Below the pieces are notes generated by a model, which made no database searches, was not told the origin of the DNA, and was given only the letters and a program-made list of their open reading frames with translations. Source: Alectryocaccomicrobium faecavium (GTDB lineage: Bacteria > Bacillota > Clostridia > Christensenellales > Aristaeellaceae). From it: a stretch of 29,082 nucleotides of DNA. This document shows positions 14,076 to 23,444 of this stretch, one piece after another. Numbering within the stretch: the first letter of the stretch is position 1; every line of letters begins with the position of its first letter. The translations under genes were made by a program, and so were the position numbers. The stretch covers positions 1-29,082 of the forward strand of contig DVOT01000125.1 of NCBI GenBank assembly GCA_018713425.1. The letters run 5' to 3'.

Positions 14076-15755
14076 TTATTGCGCATGCGCAGAGGCCAGC
14101 AGGTGCTGGGCATGCTTGATGCTGGTTTCGCCGCTGCCGCCAATCAAGCGCGCAATTTCACCCACACGGCCATCGTCATCCAATCTGCGCACATAAGAAC
14201 CAGTGCGGCCGTCTTCCACCCGCTTTTCCACGACAAAATGCGCATCGCCCATCGCCGCAATCTGCGGAAGATGGGTTATGCACAAAACCTGCCTGTGCGC
14301 GGCGATGCGATGCAGTTTTTCCGCCACCGTTTGCGCCATGCGCCCGGAAACGCCCGTATCGATTTCATCGAATACCATGGAATCCACGCCGCCGCCCTCA
14401 GCGGCGATGGCCTTCATCGCCAGCATGATGCGCGAAAGCTCGCCGCCGGACGCCGTCATGCGAAGCGGCTTGAGCGGTTCGCCGGGATTGGGCGAAATCA
14501 TAAATTCCACCGCGTCCAGCCCATGCGCGGTGAAATCCGCTTCTGGCGCGATGCGCACCTCAAACTGCGTACCCGCCATGCCCAGCTCGGAAAGCTCCTG
14601 CACCAGCATTTTTTCCAACCTGCGCGCTATGATTGTGCGCGATTGCGTCAATTCGCCGCACAGCGCGCGCAGCGCCTTCTCCTGTGCCGCAATTTGTTTG
14701 CGCAGCTCGCTGGCTTGCTCATCGTTTTTTTCCAGCGATTCGTATTCCCGCTTGGCCGCGTCCAAAAACGCGAGCACATCTTCCACTTGCGCGCCGTATT
14801 TGCGCTCCAATTTGTGAATGGCGTCCAAACGGTCGCCTACGCGCTCCGCCGCTCGTTCGTCATAATCCATGCTTTCCAGCATATCCTGGAGCTCATAGCC
14901 GATTTCCCGCGCGTTAACGGCCATTTCCTCAATTCGGTCGCGCAATTGGCCAAACCGCTCGTCGATGCCCGCAAGTTCTCCCAGCGCAGAGGAGGCGCGG
15001 GAAAGCAATTCCTGCGCCGCGTGTGTTTTGCCGCCGCCCAGATATACAAGCGCATAGGCCGTTTTCACGCCTTCAGCAATTTTTTCCGCGTGCTGCATCA
15101 AGCGGTATTTGCGCAACAAGGCCTCTTCCTCGCCCGGTTTGGGCTTTACCGCCTCGATTTCCGCAATTTGATTGGCCAAGGTATCCAGCCTGCGAGCGCG
15201 CTCGGAAGCGTCCAACTCCGTCTGCGCGAGCAGCGCGCGCGCATCCCGCAGCGCCGCATACGCCTCCGCCACGCACCCCATCAGCGCCGCGTGCGCCGCA
15301 TCGCCAAATTCATCGAGAAATTCCCGGTGCCGCTGCGGATTGAGAAGCGCCTGGTGCTCGTGCTGGCCATGCACGTCCATGAGCAACGCGGTCAGCCTGC
15401 GCACTTGCGAAAGCGGCAGCATCATGCCCGATATCCGGCTGACGCTCCTGCCCGAGCGCGTCAATTCGCGCGATACGCCAATGAGCCCATCTTCCGCCTC
15501 CAGCCCCAATTCTGCCAGCAGAGACAGCGCGGCAGAATTTCCCGCTACGTCAAACAACGCCTGCACAACGGCTTTGTCTGTGCCCGTGCGCACAATATCG
15601 CGCTCCGCGCGCCCACCCAACATAAGGTTTACGGAATCTACCAGGATGGATTTGCCCGCGCCTGTTTCGCCCGTGAGCACATTGAGGCCCGGCGCAAATT
15701 CCACGCGCAGTTCGTCGATCAAAGCCACGTTTTTAATTGACAATTCCAGCAGCAT
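14076..15755 (-). CDS. recN: DNA repair protein RecN
   Basis: Protein of 559 residues, the normal length of RecN, an SMC-like ATPase in double-strand break repair. It has Walker A GETGAGKS at 29-36, long coiled-coil arms through the middle, and a C-terminal ATPase half with ASGGELSRIMLA (signature), VFDEIDTGVSG (Walker B region) and ITHLPQIAAMGD. The ATG at 15755 follows GGGGAG and gives the standard MLLELSIKNVALI start; 12 in-frame codons upstream are not needed. It follows argR by 63 bases. Confidence 0.97.
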   Translation of the reverse strand: MLLELSIKNVALIDELRVEFAPGLNVLTGETGAGKSILVDSVNLMLGGRAERDIVRTGTDKAVVQALFDVAGNSAALSLLAELGLEAEDGLIGVSRELTRSGRSVSRISGMMLPLSQVRRLTALLMDVHGQHEHQALLNPQRHREFLDEFGDAAHAALMGCVAEAYAALRDARALLAQTELDASERARRLDTLANQIAEIEAVKPKPGEEEALLRKYRLMQHAEKIAEGVKTAYALVYLGGGKTHAAQELLSRASSALGELAGIDERFGQLRDRIEEMAVNAREIGYELQDMLESMDYDERAAERVGDRLDAIHKLERKYGAQVEDVLAFLDAAKREYESLEKNDEQASELRKQIAAQEKALRALCGELTQSRTIIARRLEKMLVQELSELGMAGTQFEVRIAPEADFTAHGLDAVEFMISPNPGEPLKPLRMTASGGELSRIMLAMKAIAAEGGGVDSMVFDEIDTGVSGRMAQTVAEKLHRIAAHRQVLCITHLPQIAAMGDAHFVVEKRVEDGRTGSYVRRLDDDGRVGEIARLIGGSGETSIKHAQHLLASAHAQ

Positions 15756-15818
15756 TGCTTTTCTCCCCAGTTTTCTCCCGCGTGAATTCACCTTGCCAGC
15801 CGCCGAACGCCATCGCGC

Positions 15819-16274
15819 CTATTTTTTGGCGGAAAGCGAGCGAAACCGTCCAATGACGGTATCCACAATCTCTTCGCTTTGTAGCACCACCAAAATGGTG
15901 TTATCTCCCGCGATACACCCGATGATTTCCGGCCATTTCAAGCTATCGATCGCCTCCGCGGCGGCATTGGCCGAGGCGGACAGCGTTTTGATCACAATCA
16001 GATTTTTGGCCCCGGTGATGGACAACACCGATTCCGAAAAAATGCGGATAAACCGCTCGTTCATGCCCTTTTCCGCCCGTTCAGCGGTTGCGTATTTATA
16101 TCCCCCGTTCTCCGCCAACACCTTGAGCAGGCGAAGCTCCTTAATATCCCGCGATACCGTGGCTTGCGTAACGTTCACGCCATGGTTCTTCAGTTCTTCC
16201 GCCAGTTCTTCCTGCGTTTCGATGTCCTTTGATTCGATAATTTCCAGAATCAAGGCATGCCGCATCGTCTTCAC
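15819..16274 (-). CDS. argR: Arginine repressor ArgR/AhrC
   Basis: Protein of 151 residues with an N-terminal winged helix (ATVSRDIKELRL at 38-49) and a C-terminal arginine-binding hexamerisation domain (GCIAGDNTILV at 119-129, with D124 the expected arginine contact). It represses arginine biosynthesis and activates catabolism when arginine is present. The GTG at 16274 is preferred to the ATG three codons later because GGGGGG lies 7 bases before the GTG but 16 before the ATG. It lies between nadK and recN, a classic Firmicutes arrangement, 23 bases after nadK. Confidence 0.95.
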   Translation of the reverse strand: MKTMRHALILEIIESKDIETQEELAEELKNHGVNVTQATVSRDIKELRLLKVLAENGGYKYATAERAEKGMNERFIRIFSESVLSITGAKNLIVIKTLSASANAAAEAIDSLKWPEIIGCIAGDNTILVVLQSEEIVDTVIGRFRSLSAKK

Positions 16275-16297
16275 ATCGCCGCCCCCCTCTATAAAAA

Positions 16298-17101
16298 CTA
16301 CCACTCCGAGAGCTTTTCTCTCAAAAGGTGATAAAAATTTCTCTGATTCAACCGAAGGAATTTTGCCGTTTTTTCCGCCCGTTCTACCCCGATTTCGCGC
16401 ACATGGGGCCACATTGCCCGTCCATCGCACACCGCCTGCGCGCTGCCATTTTCGCCCACCACCCGTAGGCAAATCCTGTCTTCTTCCGAAACGACCACCG
16501 GCCTGGAAGACATGGTATGCGGGCAAATTGGCGTGAGCACAAAAGCCTTCACGCTGGGCGCAATGATGGGCCCACCCGCCGAAAGCGAATACGCCGTGGA
16601 GCCCGTAACCGTCGAGGCGATGATTCCATCGCCCGATACGCGCGCCACAGGATAGCCGTTGACATCCGCCTCAATGGTGAGAATGCGCGCAGATACACCG
16701 GCGCGCACAATGGCGATTTCATTGAGCGCAAAGGCGGATTCGCCGCTTTCTGCCCGCGCGCGCATCAAAGTACGCTCTTCAATCTGCCACTTGCCCGCCA
16801 TCAACTGCGCAATGCCATCCTCCATATGCGCGGGTTCAATTTCTGTCAAAAACCCTACGCGCCCCAGGTTGATTCCCAAGATCGGCTGCTCCGCTGGAAG
16901 CGCAATATCCAGCGCGGCCAAAATGGTGCCATCGCCGCCCAAAACGCACAAAAAATCGCACGCAGAAAGCGCCGCCCGATCCTCCGGTAGCCCGCGCACA
17001 CAGCGCACGCCATAGGAAAGAAAAATCCCTTCCAGCCTGTCCGCCACCGCGGCGCATTCCGCCTTCATGGGATTGATCAGAATTCCAACTGAATGCCACA
17101 T
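16298..17101 (-). CDS. nadK: NAD kinase
   Basis: Protein of 267 residues that phosphorylates NAD to NADP. The family signatures are intact: GGDGT at 55-59, GINLGRVGFL at 76-85, the NE pair at 127-128, and a run from SGDGIIAST into VTGSTAYSLSAGGP (156-178). The ATG at 17101 is preferred to the GTG three codons earlier because GGAAGGG sits 8 bases before the ATG. It is the first gene after a 52-base AT-rich gap containing a possible promoter, and is followed by argR and recN. Confidence 0.96.
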   Translation of the reverse strand: MWHSVGILINPMKAECAAVADRLEGIFLSYGVRCVRGLPEDRAALSACDFLCVLGGDGTILAALDIALPAEQPILGINLGRVGFLTEIEPAHMEDGIAQLMAGKWQIEERTLMRARAESGESAFALNEIAIVRAGVSARILTIEADVNGYPVARVSGDGIIASTVTGSTAYSLSAGGPIIAPSVKAFVLTPICPHTMSSRPVVVSEEDRICLRVVGENGSAQAVCDGRAMWPHVREIGVERAEKTAKFLRLNQRNFYHLLREKLSEW

Positions 17102-17122
17102 AGCGCGCACCCTTCCTAAAAT

Positions 17123-17150
17123 AGTATATCAAATCATAGAATATAAACAA
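17123..17150 (-). promoter_or_regulatory. Possible promoter of nadK-argR-recN
   Basis: In the AT-rich gap between tlyA and nadK, a -10-like TATACT (17128-17123) lies 16 bases from a poor -35 TTGTTT (17150-17145). The -10 matches five of six positions, the -35 only three. It would start transcription a short distance before the nadK ribosome binding site. Confidence 0.4.
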
Positions 17151-17162
17151 GGGGCATTTCTG

Positions 17163-17957
17163 TTATTTAACGAATTTGTCATGAGCTGCAGAAATCACGT
17201 TATATATTTCTTCTTTTGCAATCTCACAGTCATGATTTCGACGCATTTCCAACAAAAACTCTATATTTCCTTCCGGCCCCGTTATGGGCGAATAAGAGAA
17301 TCCCGCAACTTTCCATTCGCAATTGTGGATAAATTCCACAATATCCATCACAACCGAGCGATGAACATCAATGTCCCGCACCACTCCCTTGGGCCCTACG
17401 TCTTCGCGTCGCGCCTCAAACTGCGGCTTGATCAGCGCCACGAAACGCGCCTGGGCCTCTAGCAAGGGAAAACAGGCAGGCAAAATCTTCTTCAGCGAAA
17501 TAAACGACACATCTGTGGCGGCAAACTCCAATGGCCGCTCAAACATATCGCGCGTCAAATAGCGCGCGTTCTGCCGCTCCATAACGACCACGCGAGGATC
17601 CGAACGCAAACGATAATCCAACTGGTTGTAGCCCACGTCCACCGCGTACACGCATGCCGCGCCCGCGCGCAGCATCACATCCGTAAAACCGCCGGTCGAC
17701 GCGCCTACATCCAGGCAAACTTTATCCTTAAGATCGATGGAAAATACCTCCAGCGCTTTTTTCAGTTTTTGGGCGCCGCGGCTAACATAGGGCGTGAGCT
17801 CGCCGCGCACGCGAAGCGGCGCGGCGGGCTTTACGCTTTGCGAGGGCTTTTCCACGCGCTGCTCCCCCGCAAACACGCGCCCTTCCATCACGAGCGCCCG
17901 CGCCAGCGCCAGATTTTCCGCCAGCCCCTCTTCCACTAACCGTTCATCGACGCGCAT
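17163..17957 (-). CDS. tlyA: TlyA-family rRNA 2'-O-methyltransferase / hemolysin-like protein
   Basis: Protein of 264 residues with an N-terminal S4 RNA-binding domain (residues 1 to about 60) and a Rossmann methyltransferase (SAM motif LDVGASTGGFTD at 82-93, ATDVSFIS at 147-154, and ALIKPQFEA with the catalytic-type lysine around 177). Family members 2'-O-methylate 16S and 23S rRNA. The ATG at 17957 overlaps the dxs end by 22 bases; a longer in-frame extension runs inside dxs and lacks any homology I recognise. The order dxs-tlyA-nadK-argR-recN is standard for clostridia. Confidence 0.93.
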   Translation of the reverse strand: MRVDERLVEEGLAENLALARALVMEGRVFAGEQRVEKPSQSVKPAAPLRVRGELTPYVSRGAQKLKKALEVFSIDLKDKVCLDVGASTGGFTDVMLRAGAACVYAVDVGYNQLDYRLRSDPRVVVMERQNARYLTRDMFERPLEFAATDVSFISLKKILPACFPLLEAQARFVALIKPQFEARREDVGPKGVVRDIDVHRSVVMDIVEFIHNCEWKVAGFSYSPITGPEGNIEFLLEMRRNHDCEIAKEEIYNVISAAHDKFVK

Positions 17958-19795
17958 TCTTCTTTCCACCTCATATAAATCGCGTGCGCAATGGCCCGCG
18001 GCGTCAACCCGAGCATTTCCAACTGCTGCATCACGCTGGCCTGCGGAATGAACGCATCCGGCGCGCCCAGCGTCAGCACCGGCATTTCCCACTTTTCCGC
18101 GCAAAGCGCTTCCAGCACCGCTCCGCCCAAGCCGCCAGTTGTGGCGTTATCTTCCAAAGTGACGAGCAAGCGATGCGATGCGGCAACCTGCATGAGCATC
18201 TCCCTATCCAAGGGCTTGACAAACCGCGCGTCTACCACCGTGCAAGAAATCCCCCTACCTTCCAGCAAACTGGCGGCTTCCAGCGCGGGTTGCACCATCC
18301 GGCCCATTGCCAGAATCGCCGCGTCCGTTCCCTGCCGGAGGTTCTCCCACTCACCCACTTGCAAGGCGGGCCGGCCCATTCCGCCCGCAACGCATTCCTT
18401 GGAGTAGCGAATCGCCATCGGTCCATCCAGCACCAATGAAAGGTCGAGCAGGCGGAAAAGATCGCCCGCGTCGCGCGGGGAAGCGACCACCAACTCCGGC
18501 ATCTGGCGCAAATACGATAGGTCAAAAATTCCCTGGTGGGTTTCTCCATCCGGGCCGGTGAGACCAGCGCGATCCAAGAGAAACACAACTGGCGCGCGGT
18601 TCAAGCAGGCGTCCATCATGATTTGGTCGTATGCGCGCTGCAAAAACGTGGAATAGATGCACACAAATGGCCGCATGCCCGCCAGCGCCATGCCCGAAGC
18701 CATGGTGACCGCGTGCTCTTCGGCGATGCCCACGTCAAAAAACCTTTTGGGGTATATCTTGGCAAAAGCGCTCATGCCCGTGCCATCGGGCATGGCCGCG
18801 GTGATCACCGCGATGCGCCCATCGGTTTTTGCTCTCTCGGCCAGATGTTCCGCGGCAAGCTTGCCGCTCGACACCGTTCCGCTGGCCGGTTCCACATAAA
18901 ATGGCGCTACGCCATGAAACTGATCCGGCCGGTCTTCCGCGGGAATATAGCCCTTTCCCTTTTGCGTGACGACATGGATGAGTACCGGGCCTTCCGCCTG
19001 CTTGGCGCGCTCGAAGGTTTCGCGCATACGGGCGATGTCGTGCCCATCAATCGGCCCATAGTACTCCAGCCCCAACGCCTCAAAGAACTTGCCGTTGATC
19101 AGCGCGGACTTTAGCGCGTCGCGCAGCCATTCGAGCAGCCGCGCCAAAGGCGCGCCAATCAGGGGAATGTGCCGCAACGTATCCCGCAGCACGCGTTTCA
19201 TCGAACGATATACGCCGCTTTGCCGCAAATTTGTGAGATAGCCGGATAGAGCGCCCACATTGGGAGAAATGGACATCGTATTGTCGTTGAGCACCACGAT
19301 GAGCGGCACGCCCGCGCTGCCAGCGTCGTTAAGCGCTTCGTAGCACATGCCGCCCGTCAACGCGCCATCGCCCACCACGGCGACCACGTGCCGCTTTTCG
19401 CCCTGCATATGGTAAGCGCGCGCCATACCCAGGGCGGCAGAAATCGCCGTAGAGGCGTGTCCTGTGCCAAAGGCATCGTACTTGCTTTCCTGAATGCGCG
19501 GAAAGCCGCTGATGCCATCCTTCTGGCGCAAAGTGGAAAACTGGCGATACCGCCCTGTGAGCAATTTGTGCACATAGGCCTGGTGGCCCACGTCGAACAA
19601 AATTTTGTCTTTCGGCGCTTCAAAAACGCAGTGCAGCGCGATGGTCAATTCCACCGCGCCCAAATTGCTCGCAAGATGCCCGCCCTGGCTGGAAACCACG
19701 CGAATCAATACTTCGCGGATTTCATCCGCCAGCGCGGACAATTCATCTTCCGTCAGCGCCCGCAAATCCAGGGGCGAACGTAACTCATCCAGCAT
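17936..19795 (-). CDS. dxs: 1-deoxy-D-xylulose-5-phosphate synthase
   Basis: Protein of 619 residues, the usual length. Dxs condenses pyruvate and glyceraldehyde 3-phosphate, using thiamine diphosphate, in the first step of the MEP isoprenoid pathway. The HQAYVHKLLTGR region, the thiamine diphosphate motif GDGALTGG at 142-149 with LNDNTMSIS following at 169-177, and DRAGLTGPDGETHQG in the pyrimidine-binding domain are all intact. The start has GAGGAG upstream. It follows the yuiD-like gene after 10 bases and, with ispA two genes upstream, forms an isoprenoid block. Confidence 0.97.
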   Translation of the reverse strand: MLDELRSPLDLRALTEDELSALADEIREVLIRVVSSQGGHLASNLGAVELTIALHCVFEAPKDKILFDVGHQAYVHKLLTGRYRQFSTLRQKDGISGFPRIQESKYDAFGTGHASTAISAALGMARAYHMQGEKRHVVAVVGDGALTGGMCYEALNDAGSAGVPLIVVLNDNTMSISPNVGALSGYLTNLRQSGVYRSMKRVLRDTLRHIPLIGAPLARLLEWLRDALKSALINGKFFEALGLEYYGPIDGHDIARMRETFERAKQAEGPVLIHVVTQKGKGYIPAEDRPDQFHGVAPFYVEPASGTVSSGKLAAEHLAERAKTDGRIAVITAAMPDGTGMSAFAKIYPKRFFDVGIAEEHAVTMASGMALAGMRPFVCIYSTFLQRAYDQIMMDACLNRAPVVFLLDRAGLTGPDGETHQGIFDLSYLRQMPELVVASPRDAGDLFRLLDLSLVLDGPMAIRYSKECVAGGMGRPALQVGEWENLRQGTDAAILAMGRMVQPALEAASLLEGRGISCTVVDARFVKPLDREMLMQVAASHRLLVTLEDNATTGGLGGAVLEALCAEKWEMPVLTLGAPDAFIPQASVMQQLEMLGLTPRAIAHAIYMRWKEECASMNG

Positions 19796-19805
19796 ACCGC
19801 TCTCC

Positions 19806-20258
19806 TCAGTAAATCACGAGAAACGCCAGAAGAATGCCCAGTAGCATCCCCATAAACACTTCCAATGGCGTATGCCCCAGCAATTCCTTCAGCTTTTCTC
19901 CCGTGCCGGTAAAATCGCCGCTTTCGATCAATTCCTCCACAATGTGGTTGATCTGCGTCGCCTGTTTGCCCGCCGCGCGGCGCACGCCTGCCGCGTCGGT
20001 CATCACCACCACGGCGACCACAAAACTGATGGCGAATTCCGAGCTGTTGAAGCCGTTCACCAGCCCAATGGACGCGGATAGCGCGCTCACAATGGCAGAA
20101 TGCGAACTGGGCATGCCGCCCAACGAGAAAAACAGTTGATACCGAAAGCGCTTTTCCCGTATCAGGGCGAGCAACACTTTGATCGCCTGCGCCACAAACC
20201 AGGCGAGCACACCCACCCACATAATCCGATTGGCAAACAGTTCCTCAAATACATACAT
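19806..20258 (-). CDS. Divergent PAP2-family membrane protein (DUF212, YuiD-like)
   Basis: Membrane protein of 150 residues with about four hydrophobic segments. GGMPSSHSA at 47-55, DAAGVRRAAGKQA at 88-100 and GHTP at 128-131 correspond to the phosphatase motifs of the divergent PAP2 family. The substrate is not established. A role in polyprenyl or lipid phosphate dephosphorylation is plausible here because the gene lies between ispA and dxs, but that is inference from context. The ATG at 20258 is 7 bases after the ispA stop; its Shine-Dalgarno site is weak (AGG), so coupling to ispA translation is likely. Confidence 0.87.
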   Translation of the reverse strand: MYVFEELFANRIMWVGVLAWFVAQAIKVLLALIREKRFRYQLFFSLGGMPSSHSAIVSALSASIGLVNGFNSSEFAISFVVAVVVMTDAAGVRRAAGKQATQINHIVEELIESGDFTGTGEKLKELLGHTPLEVFMGMLLGILLAFLVIY

Positions 20259-20265
20259 AGCGCGC

Positions 20266-21138
20266 CTACTTTCTGCGCACGAGCATATCCGCCGCCAACT
20301 GAATAAACGGTTCCGCCGCCTCTTGAAAATGCGCGATGTGCCCAACCGCTTCCTCGCACAGCGCCTTCATTTGCGCGCGCGTTCCCTCCACGCCAAAGAG
20401 GCGCACCGCAGTAAGCTTGCCTTCATCCGCGTCCTTGCCGATGCTCTTGCCCAATTCCGCAGGGGTGGAGAACACATCCAGCAAATCATCGGCATACTGA
20501 AACAACAGGCCAAAGGCATGGGCATAACCCGTCAAGGCATCCATAGCCGCCGCGTCCGCGCCGCAGAACCGGCCCGCCCCGCGCATCGCGCCCAGGAACA
20601 TGCCGCAAGTCTTGCCCGTGTGGATTTGCCGAAGCGTTTCCGCTTCCACGTTTTCCTGGCCTTCGCAAGCCAGATCCAGCGATTGCCCGCGCACCATGTA
20701 TTCCACGCCCGCGCCCCGCGCGATCTCGGCCATTGCGGCCACGCGCCGCTCAAGCGAGTGCGGATGCGCCAGGGCATCCGCCAGCATGCGCTCATAGGCG
20801 CAATTCAGCAAGCCATCGCCCGCGAGCACGGCCTGTCCCTCGCCAAAAATCACGTGGTTGGTCGGCTTGCCACGGCGCAGCGTATCGTTGTCCATGGCGG
20901 GCAAATCGTCGTGAATCAGCGAATAGGTATGGATCATTTCCAGTGCGCAGGCGTATTCCAACGCGCCGCGCCAGTCCTCGCCCATCATCGCGACCGCCGC
21001 GAGCAGCATGCAGGGCCGCAGCCGCTTGCCGCCCGCCAGCAGGCTATAGCGCATGGCCGCGCTCAGCGGCGGCATTTCCTCTTCCGGCAAAATCGTGCGC
21101 AAGCGCGCCTCGACCGCCTCCCGGTATTGTTCCAGCAT
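20266..21138 (-). CDS. ispA: Farnesyl/geranyl diphosphate synthase
   Basis: Protein of 290 residues, the length of short-chain trans-prenyltransferases, which add isopentenyl diphosphate to dimethylallyl or geranyl diphosphate. The first aspartate-rich motif is DDLPAMDND (77-85), the second DDLLD (217-221), with GGKRLRP at 36-42 for substrate diphosphate binding. The ATG at 21138 is preferred to an in-frame GTG at 21153 because GTGAGGAA lies 8 bases before the ATG; the GTG overlaps the xseB stop. Product length cannot be fixed by eye, but the type fits farnesyl diphosphate synthase. Confidence 0.95.
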   Translation of the reverse strand: MLEQYREAVEARLRTILPEEEMPPLSAAMRYSLLAGGKRLRPCMLLAAVAMMGEDWRGALEYACALEMIHTYSLIHDDLPAMDNDTLRRGKPTNHVIFGEGQAVLAGDGLLNCAYERMLADALAHPHSLERRVAAMAEIARGAGVEYMVRGQSLDLACEGQENVEAETLRQIHTGKTCGMFLGAMRGAGRFCGADAAAMDALTGYAHAFGLLFQYADDLLDVFSTPAELGKSIGKDADEGKLTAVRLFGVEGTRAQMKALCEEAVGHIAHFQEAAEPFIQLAADMLVRRK

Positions 21139-21149
21139 TGGCTTTTTCC

Positions 21150-21365
21150 TCACTGTTCCGGCCGCGCGATTTCGCTCTCGCCTTCCTTGGTGAGCATGGT
21201 GATGCGCGCTTCGCCCTCATCGAGCATGGCCTTTAACTTTTGGTACAGTTCCGCGCCGCGCTTATAGGCTTCAAAGGAATCGTTCAGCGCAAGCTGACCG
21301 CCTTCCAATGCCCGTACGGTCGCTTCCAGCTCAGCCATTCCCTGTTCAAACGTCCACTCTTCCAT
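21150..21365 (-). CDS. xseB: Exodeoxyribonuclease VII small subunit
   Basis: Protein of 71 residues with the XseB pattern: FEQGMAELEATVRALEGGQL, then LNDSFEAYKRGAELYQKLKA. Several copies bind the C-terminal helix of XseA to form exonuclease VII, which degrades single-stranded DNA. The ATG at 21365 follows GGAG by 9 bases; sequence further upstream in this frame lies within xseA. It starts 14 bases after the xseA stop. Confidence 0.95.
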   Translation of the reverse strand: MEEWTFEQGMAELEATVRALEGGQLALNDSFEAYKRGAELYQKLKAMLDEGEARITMLTKEGESEIARPEQ

Positions 21366-21379
21366 AATACACACTCCAT

Positions 21380-22618
21380 CTATGGGGCGCAATCCGCCTG
21401 CGTTTCTTCCGGTTTTTCCTCCACCGCGTCCACGTGCGCGCGCAAGCGGCCATCGTGCAAAAGAACCGCGATGCCTTCGCCTTCGCGCAGGCTTTTTGCC
21501 TCCGTTACCAAGGCGCCATCCTCTTTTTCCACCACGGCAAATCCGCGCCGCAGCACGCTCATGGGATTGAGCGCGTCCAGCGAGCGCTTGGCTAGCGCAA
21601 GTGTACGCTGCGCCGCGTTTAAGCGTTGTTGCATGGCTGCCTGTTCGCGCTGCCATAGGGTCTCCAGCTGGTTTTTGCGGCCCTCAAGGATCAGCTTGCC
21701 CGGCATCGTGAGCGCGGCGGACGCGCCCAGCGCCAAAAGCCGCGCCCGCGACAGTGCCAACCGCGCTTTTAGCCCGCTGGCGAGCCGCTCGCCCAGCGCG
21801 TCCACCGCGCGCACCAGCTCGGCATACACGGGAACCGCCAATTCCGCCGCATTGGACGGCGTGGCCGCACGCGCATCGGCGGAAAAATCCGCAATCGTAA
21901 AATCGATCTCGTGCCCCACGCAGGAAATCACGGGAATGGCTGAAGCGCGAATGGCCCGCGCGACCACTTCTTCGTTGAAGGCCCACAAATCTTCTATCGA
22001 GCCGCCGCCGCGCCCCACGAGCAACACGTCCACGCCGCCGCGCGCGTTGAGGCGCGCGATGGCGCGGGCGATGTCCTCCGCCGCGCCATCGCCCTGCACG
22101 GCGCAGGGCGAAAGCACGATGCCGACGTGCGGATTGCGCGCCTGGCACACGCGCACAATATCCCAGAATGCCGCGCCGCCCGGCGCAGTCACTACGCCAA
22201 TGGCGCGAGGAAATGCGGGCAAAGGACGCTTAAGCGCCGGATCAAATAGGCCCTCGTCGGCCAATTTCTTTTTCCTGCGCTCGAATTCGCGGTAGAGATC
22301 TCCCGCGCCCGCTTCCCGCATGGATTCCACATAAAGCTGATATGCGCCATCGCGCACGAAGAGCGAAGCGCTGCCCGTGGCAACGACCTTCATCCCCTCT
22401 TTGGGAGAAAAATCCAAGGAAAGCGCGTTCTGGCGAAACATCACGCATTGCACGCGGGCTTTATCATCTTTCAAGGTGAAATATTTGTGGCCGCTCACAT
22501 GGTGCTTAAAGCCGGAAATTTCCCCTTCTACCCGCACGCTGCGCAACATGGGATCGCCCGCCAATTGGCGGCGCACGTATTCATTCAGTTGGCTAACAGA
22601 GAGCGTCCATTCAGCCAC
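21380..22618 (-). CDS. xseA: Exodeoxyribonuclease VII large subunit
   Basis: Protein of 412 residues with an N-terminal OB-fold (LSVSQLNEYVRRQL to about residue 100) and the XseA catalytic domain, including RAIGVVTAPGGAAFWDI and VGRGGGSIEDLWAFNEE. The C-terminal part is helical and ends with an acidic tail. The start is GTG at 22618, with GGAGG 9 bases upstream; it overlaps the folD end by 8 bases. Confidence 0.96.
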   Translation of the reverse strand: MAEWTLSVSQLNEYVRRQLAGDPMLRSVRVEGEISGFKHHVSGHKYFTLKDDKARVQCVMFRQNALSLDFSPKEGMKVVATGSASLFVRDGAYQLYVESMREAGAGDLYREFERRKKKLADEGLFDPALKRPLPAFPRAIGVVTAPGGAAFWDIVRVCQARNPHVGIVLSPCAVQGDGAAEDIARAIARLNARGGVDVLLVGRGGGSIEDLWAFNEEVVARAIRASAIPVISCVGHEIDFTIADFSADARAATPSNAAELAVPVYAELVRAVDALGERLASGLKARLALSRARLLALGASAALTMPGKLILEGRKNQLETLWQREQAAMQQRLNAAQRTLALAKRSLDALNPMSVLRRGFAVVEKEDGALVTEAKSLREGEGIAVLLHDGRLRAHVDAVEEKPEETQADCAP

Positions 22619-23444
22619 GCTTGGCCGCCTCCAGCGTGTTTTTGAGCAGCATGGCGATGGTCATGGGCCCCACGCCGCCGGGCACGGGCGTGATCCAACC
22701 CGCCACCTGGCTCGCCGCCTCGTAATCCACATCGCCCGTGATGCTGCCGTCTTCCAGGCGGTTGATGCCCACGTCGATCACCGCCGCGCCGGGCTTGATC
22801 CAATCGCCTTTGATAAAGCGCGGTTTGCCAATGGCCGCCACCAGGATATCCGCCGTGCGGCAAATCTCCGGCAAATTCTTCGTGCGGGAGTGGCACACCG
22901 TCACCGTGCAATTTTCGCGCAAGAGCAACAGCGCCATGGGCTTGCCCACGATGTTCGAGCGCCCCACCACAACCGCGTGCGCGCCTTCCATGGGCACGTT
23001 CGAACGCTTGAGCAATTCCAGGCACCCTTGCGGCGTGCAGGCCACAGGCGCCTTCTGCCCCAGCAGCAATTTGCCCGCACTCACCGGCAAAAAGCCATCC
23101 GCGTCCTTGGCCGGATCGATGGCGGAGAGGATTTCCTGCTCGTCCAAATGCTTGGGCAAGGGGAGTTGCACGAGAATGCCGTGGATTTGCGGATCCGCGT
23201 TCTGTTCGCGAATGCAAGCGAGCAATTCCTCCCGCGCCGTTTCGGCGGGCAATTTGATCGTGCGGGAATAAAAACCCGCGTCCTTGCACGCGCGCGCCTT
23301 GTTGCGCACATAAATCGCCGATGCGGGATCGTCGCCCACCAAAATCACGCACAGTCCGGGCACAATGCCCAGGCGCTGCGCCTCTTCCCGCAGTTCCGCG
23401 CGGATCTCCTTGGCCGTCTGCTTGCCATCGATGACCATCGTCAT
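22611..23444 (-). CDS. folD: Methylenetetrahydrofolate dehydrogenase / cyclohydrolase FolD
   Basis: Protein of 277 residues that interconverts 5,10-methylene- and 10-formyl-tetrahydrofolate. The folate site residues Y45 and K49 lie in SAIYVRNKARACKDAG; GILVQLPLPKHL, CTPQGCLELL, the NADP-binding GRSNIVGKPMALLLL, and PVPGGVGPMTIAMLL are all conserved. GGGAGGA is well placed before the ATG, which overlaps the previous gene's stop in an ATGA junction. Confidence 0.97.
   Translation of the reverse strand: MTMVIDGKQTAKEIRAELREEAQRLGIVPGLCVILVGDDPASAIYVRNKARACKDAGFYSRTIKLPAETAREELLACIREQNADPQIHGILVQLPLPKHLDEQEILSAIDPAKDADGFLPVSAGKLLLGQKAPVACTPQGCLELLKRSNVPMEGAHAVVVGRSNIVGKPMALLLLRENCTVTVCHSRTKNLPEICRTADILVAAIGKPRFIKGDWIKPGAAVIDVGINRLEDGSITGDVDYEAASQVAGWITPVPGGVGPMTIAMLLKNTLEAAKRG

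Noticed and set aside
14079..15740. A 553-codon open frame on the plus strand opposite recN, and similar long frames opposite metK (4418-5806), rnfB (8735-10003) and recD2 (2401-3519).
   Set aside because: They are exact shadows of well-identified genes, rich in Arg, Ala and His as expected from GC-biased codons read backwards, with no recognisable domains and no ribosome binding sites.
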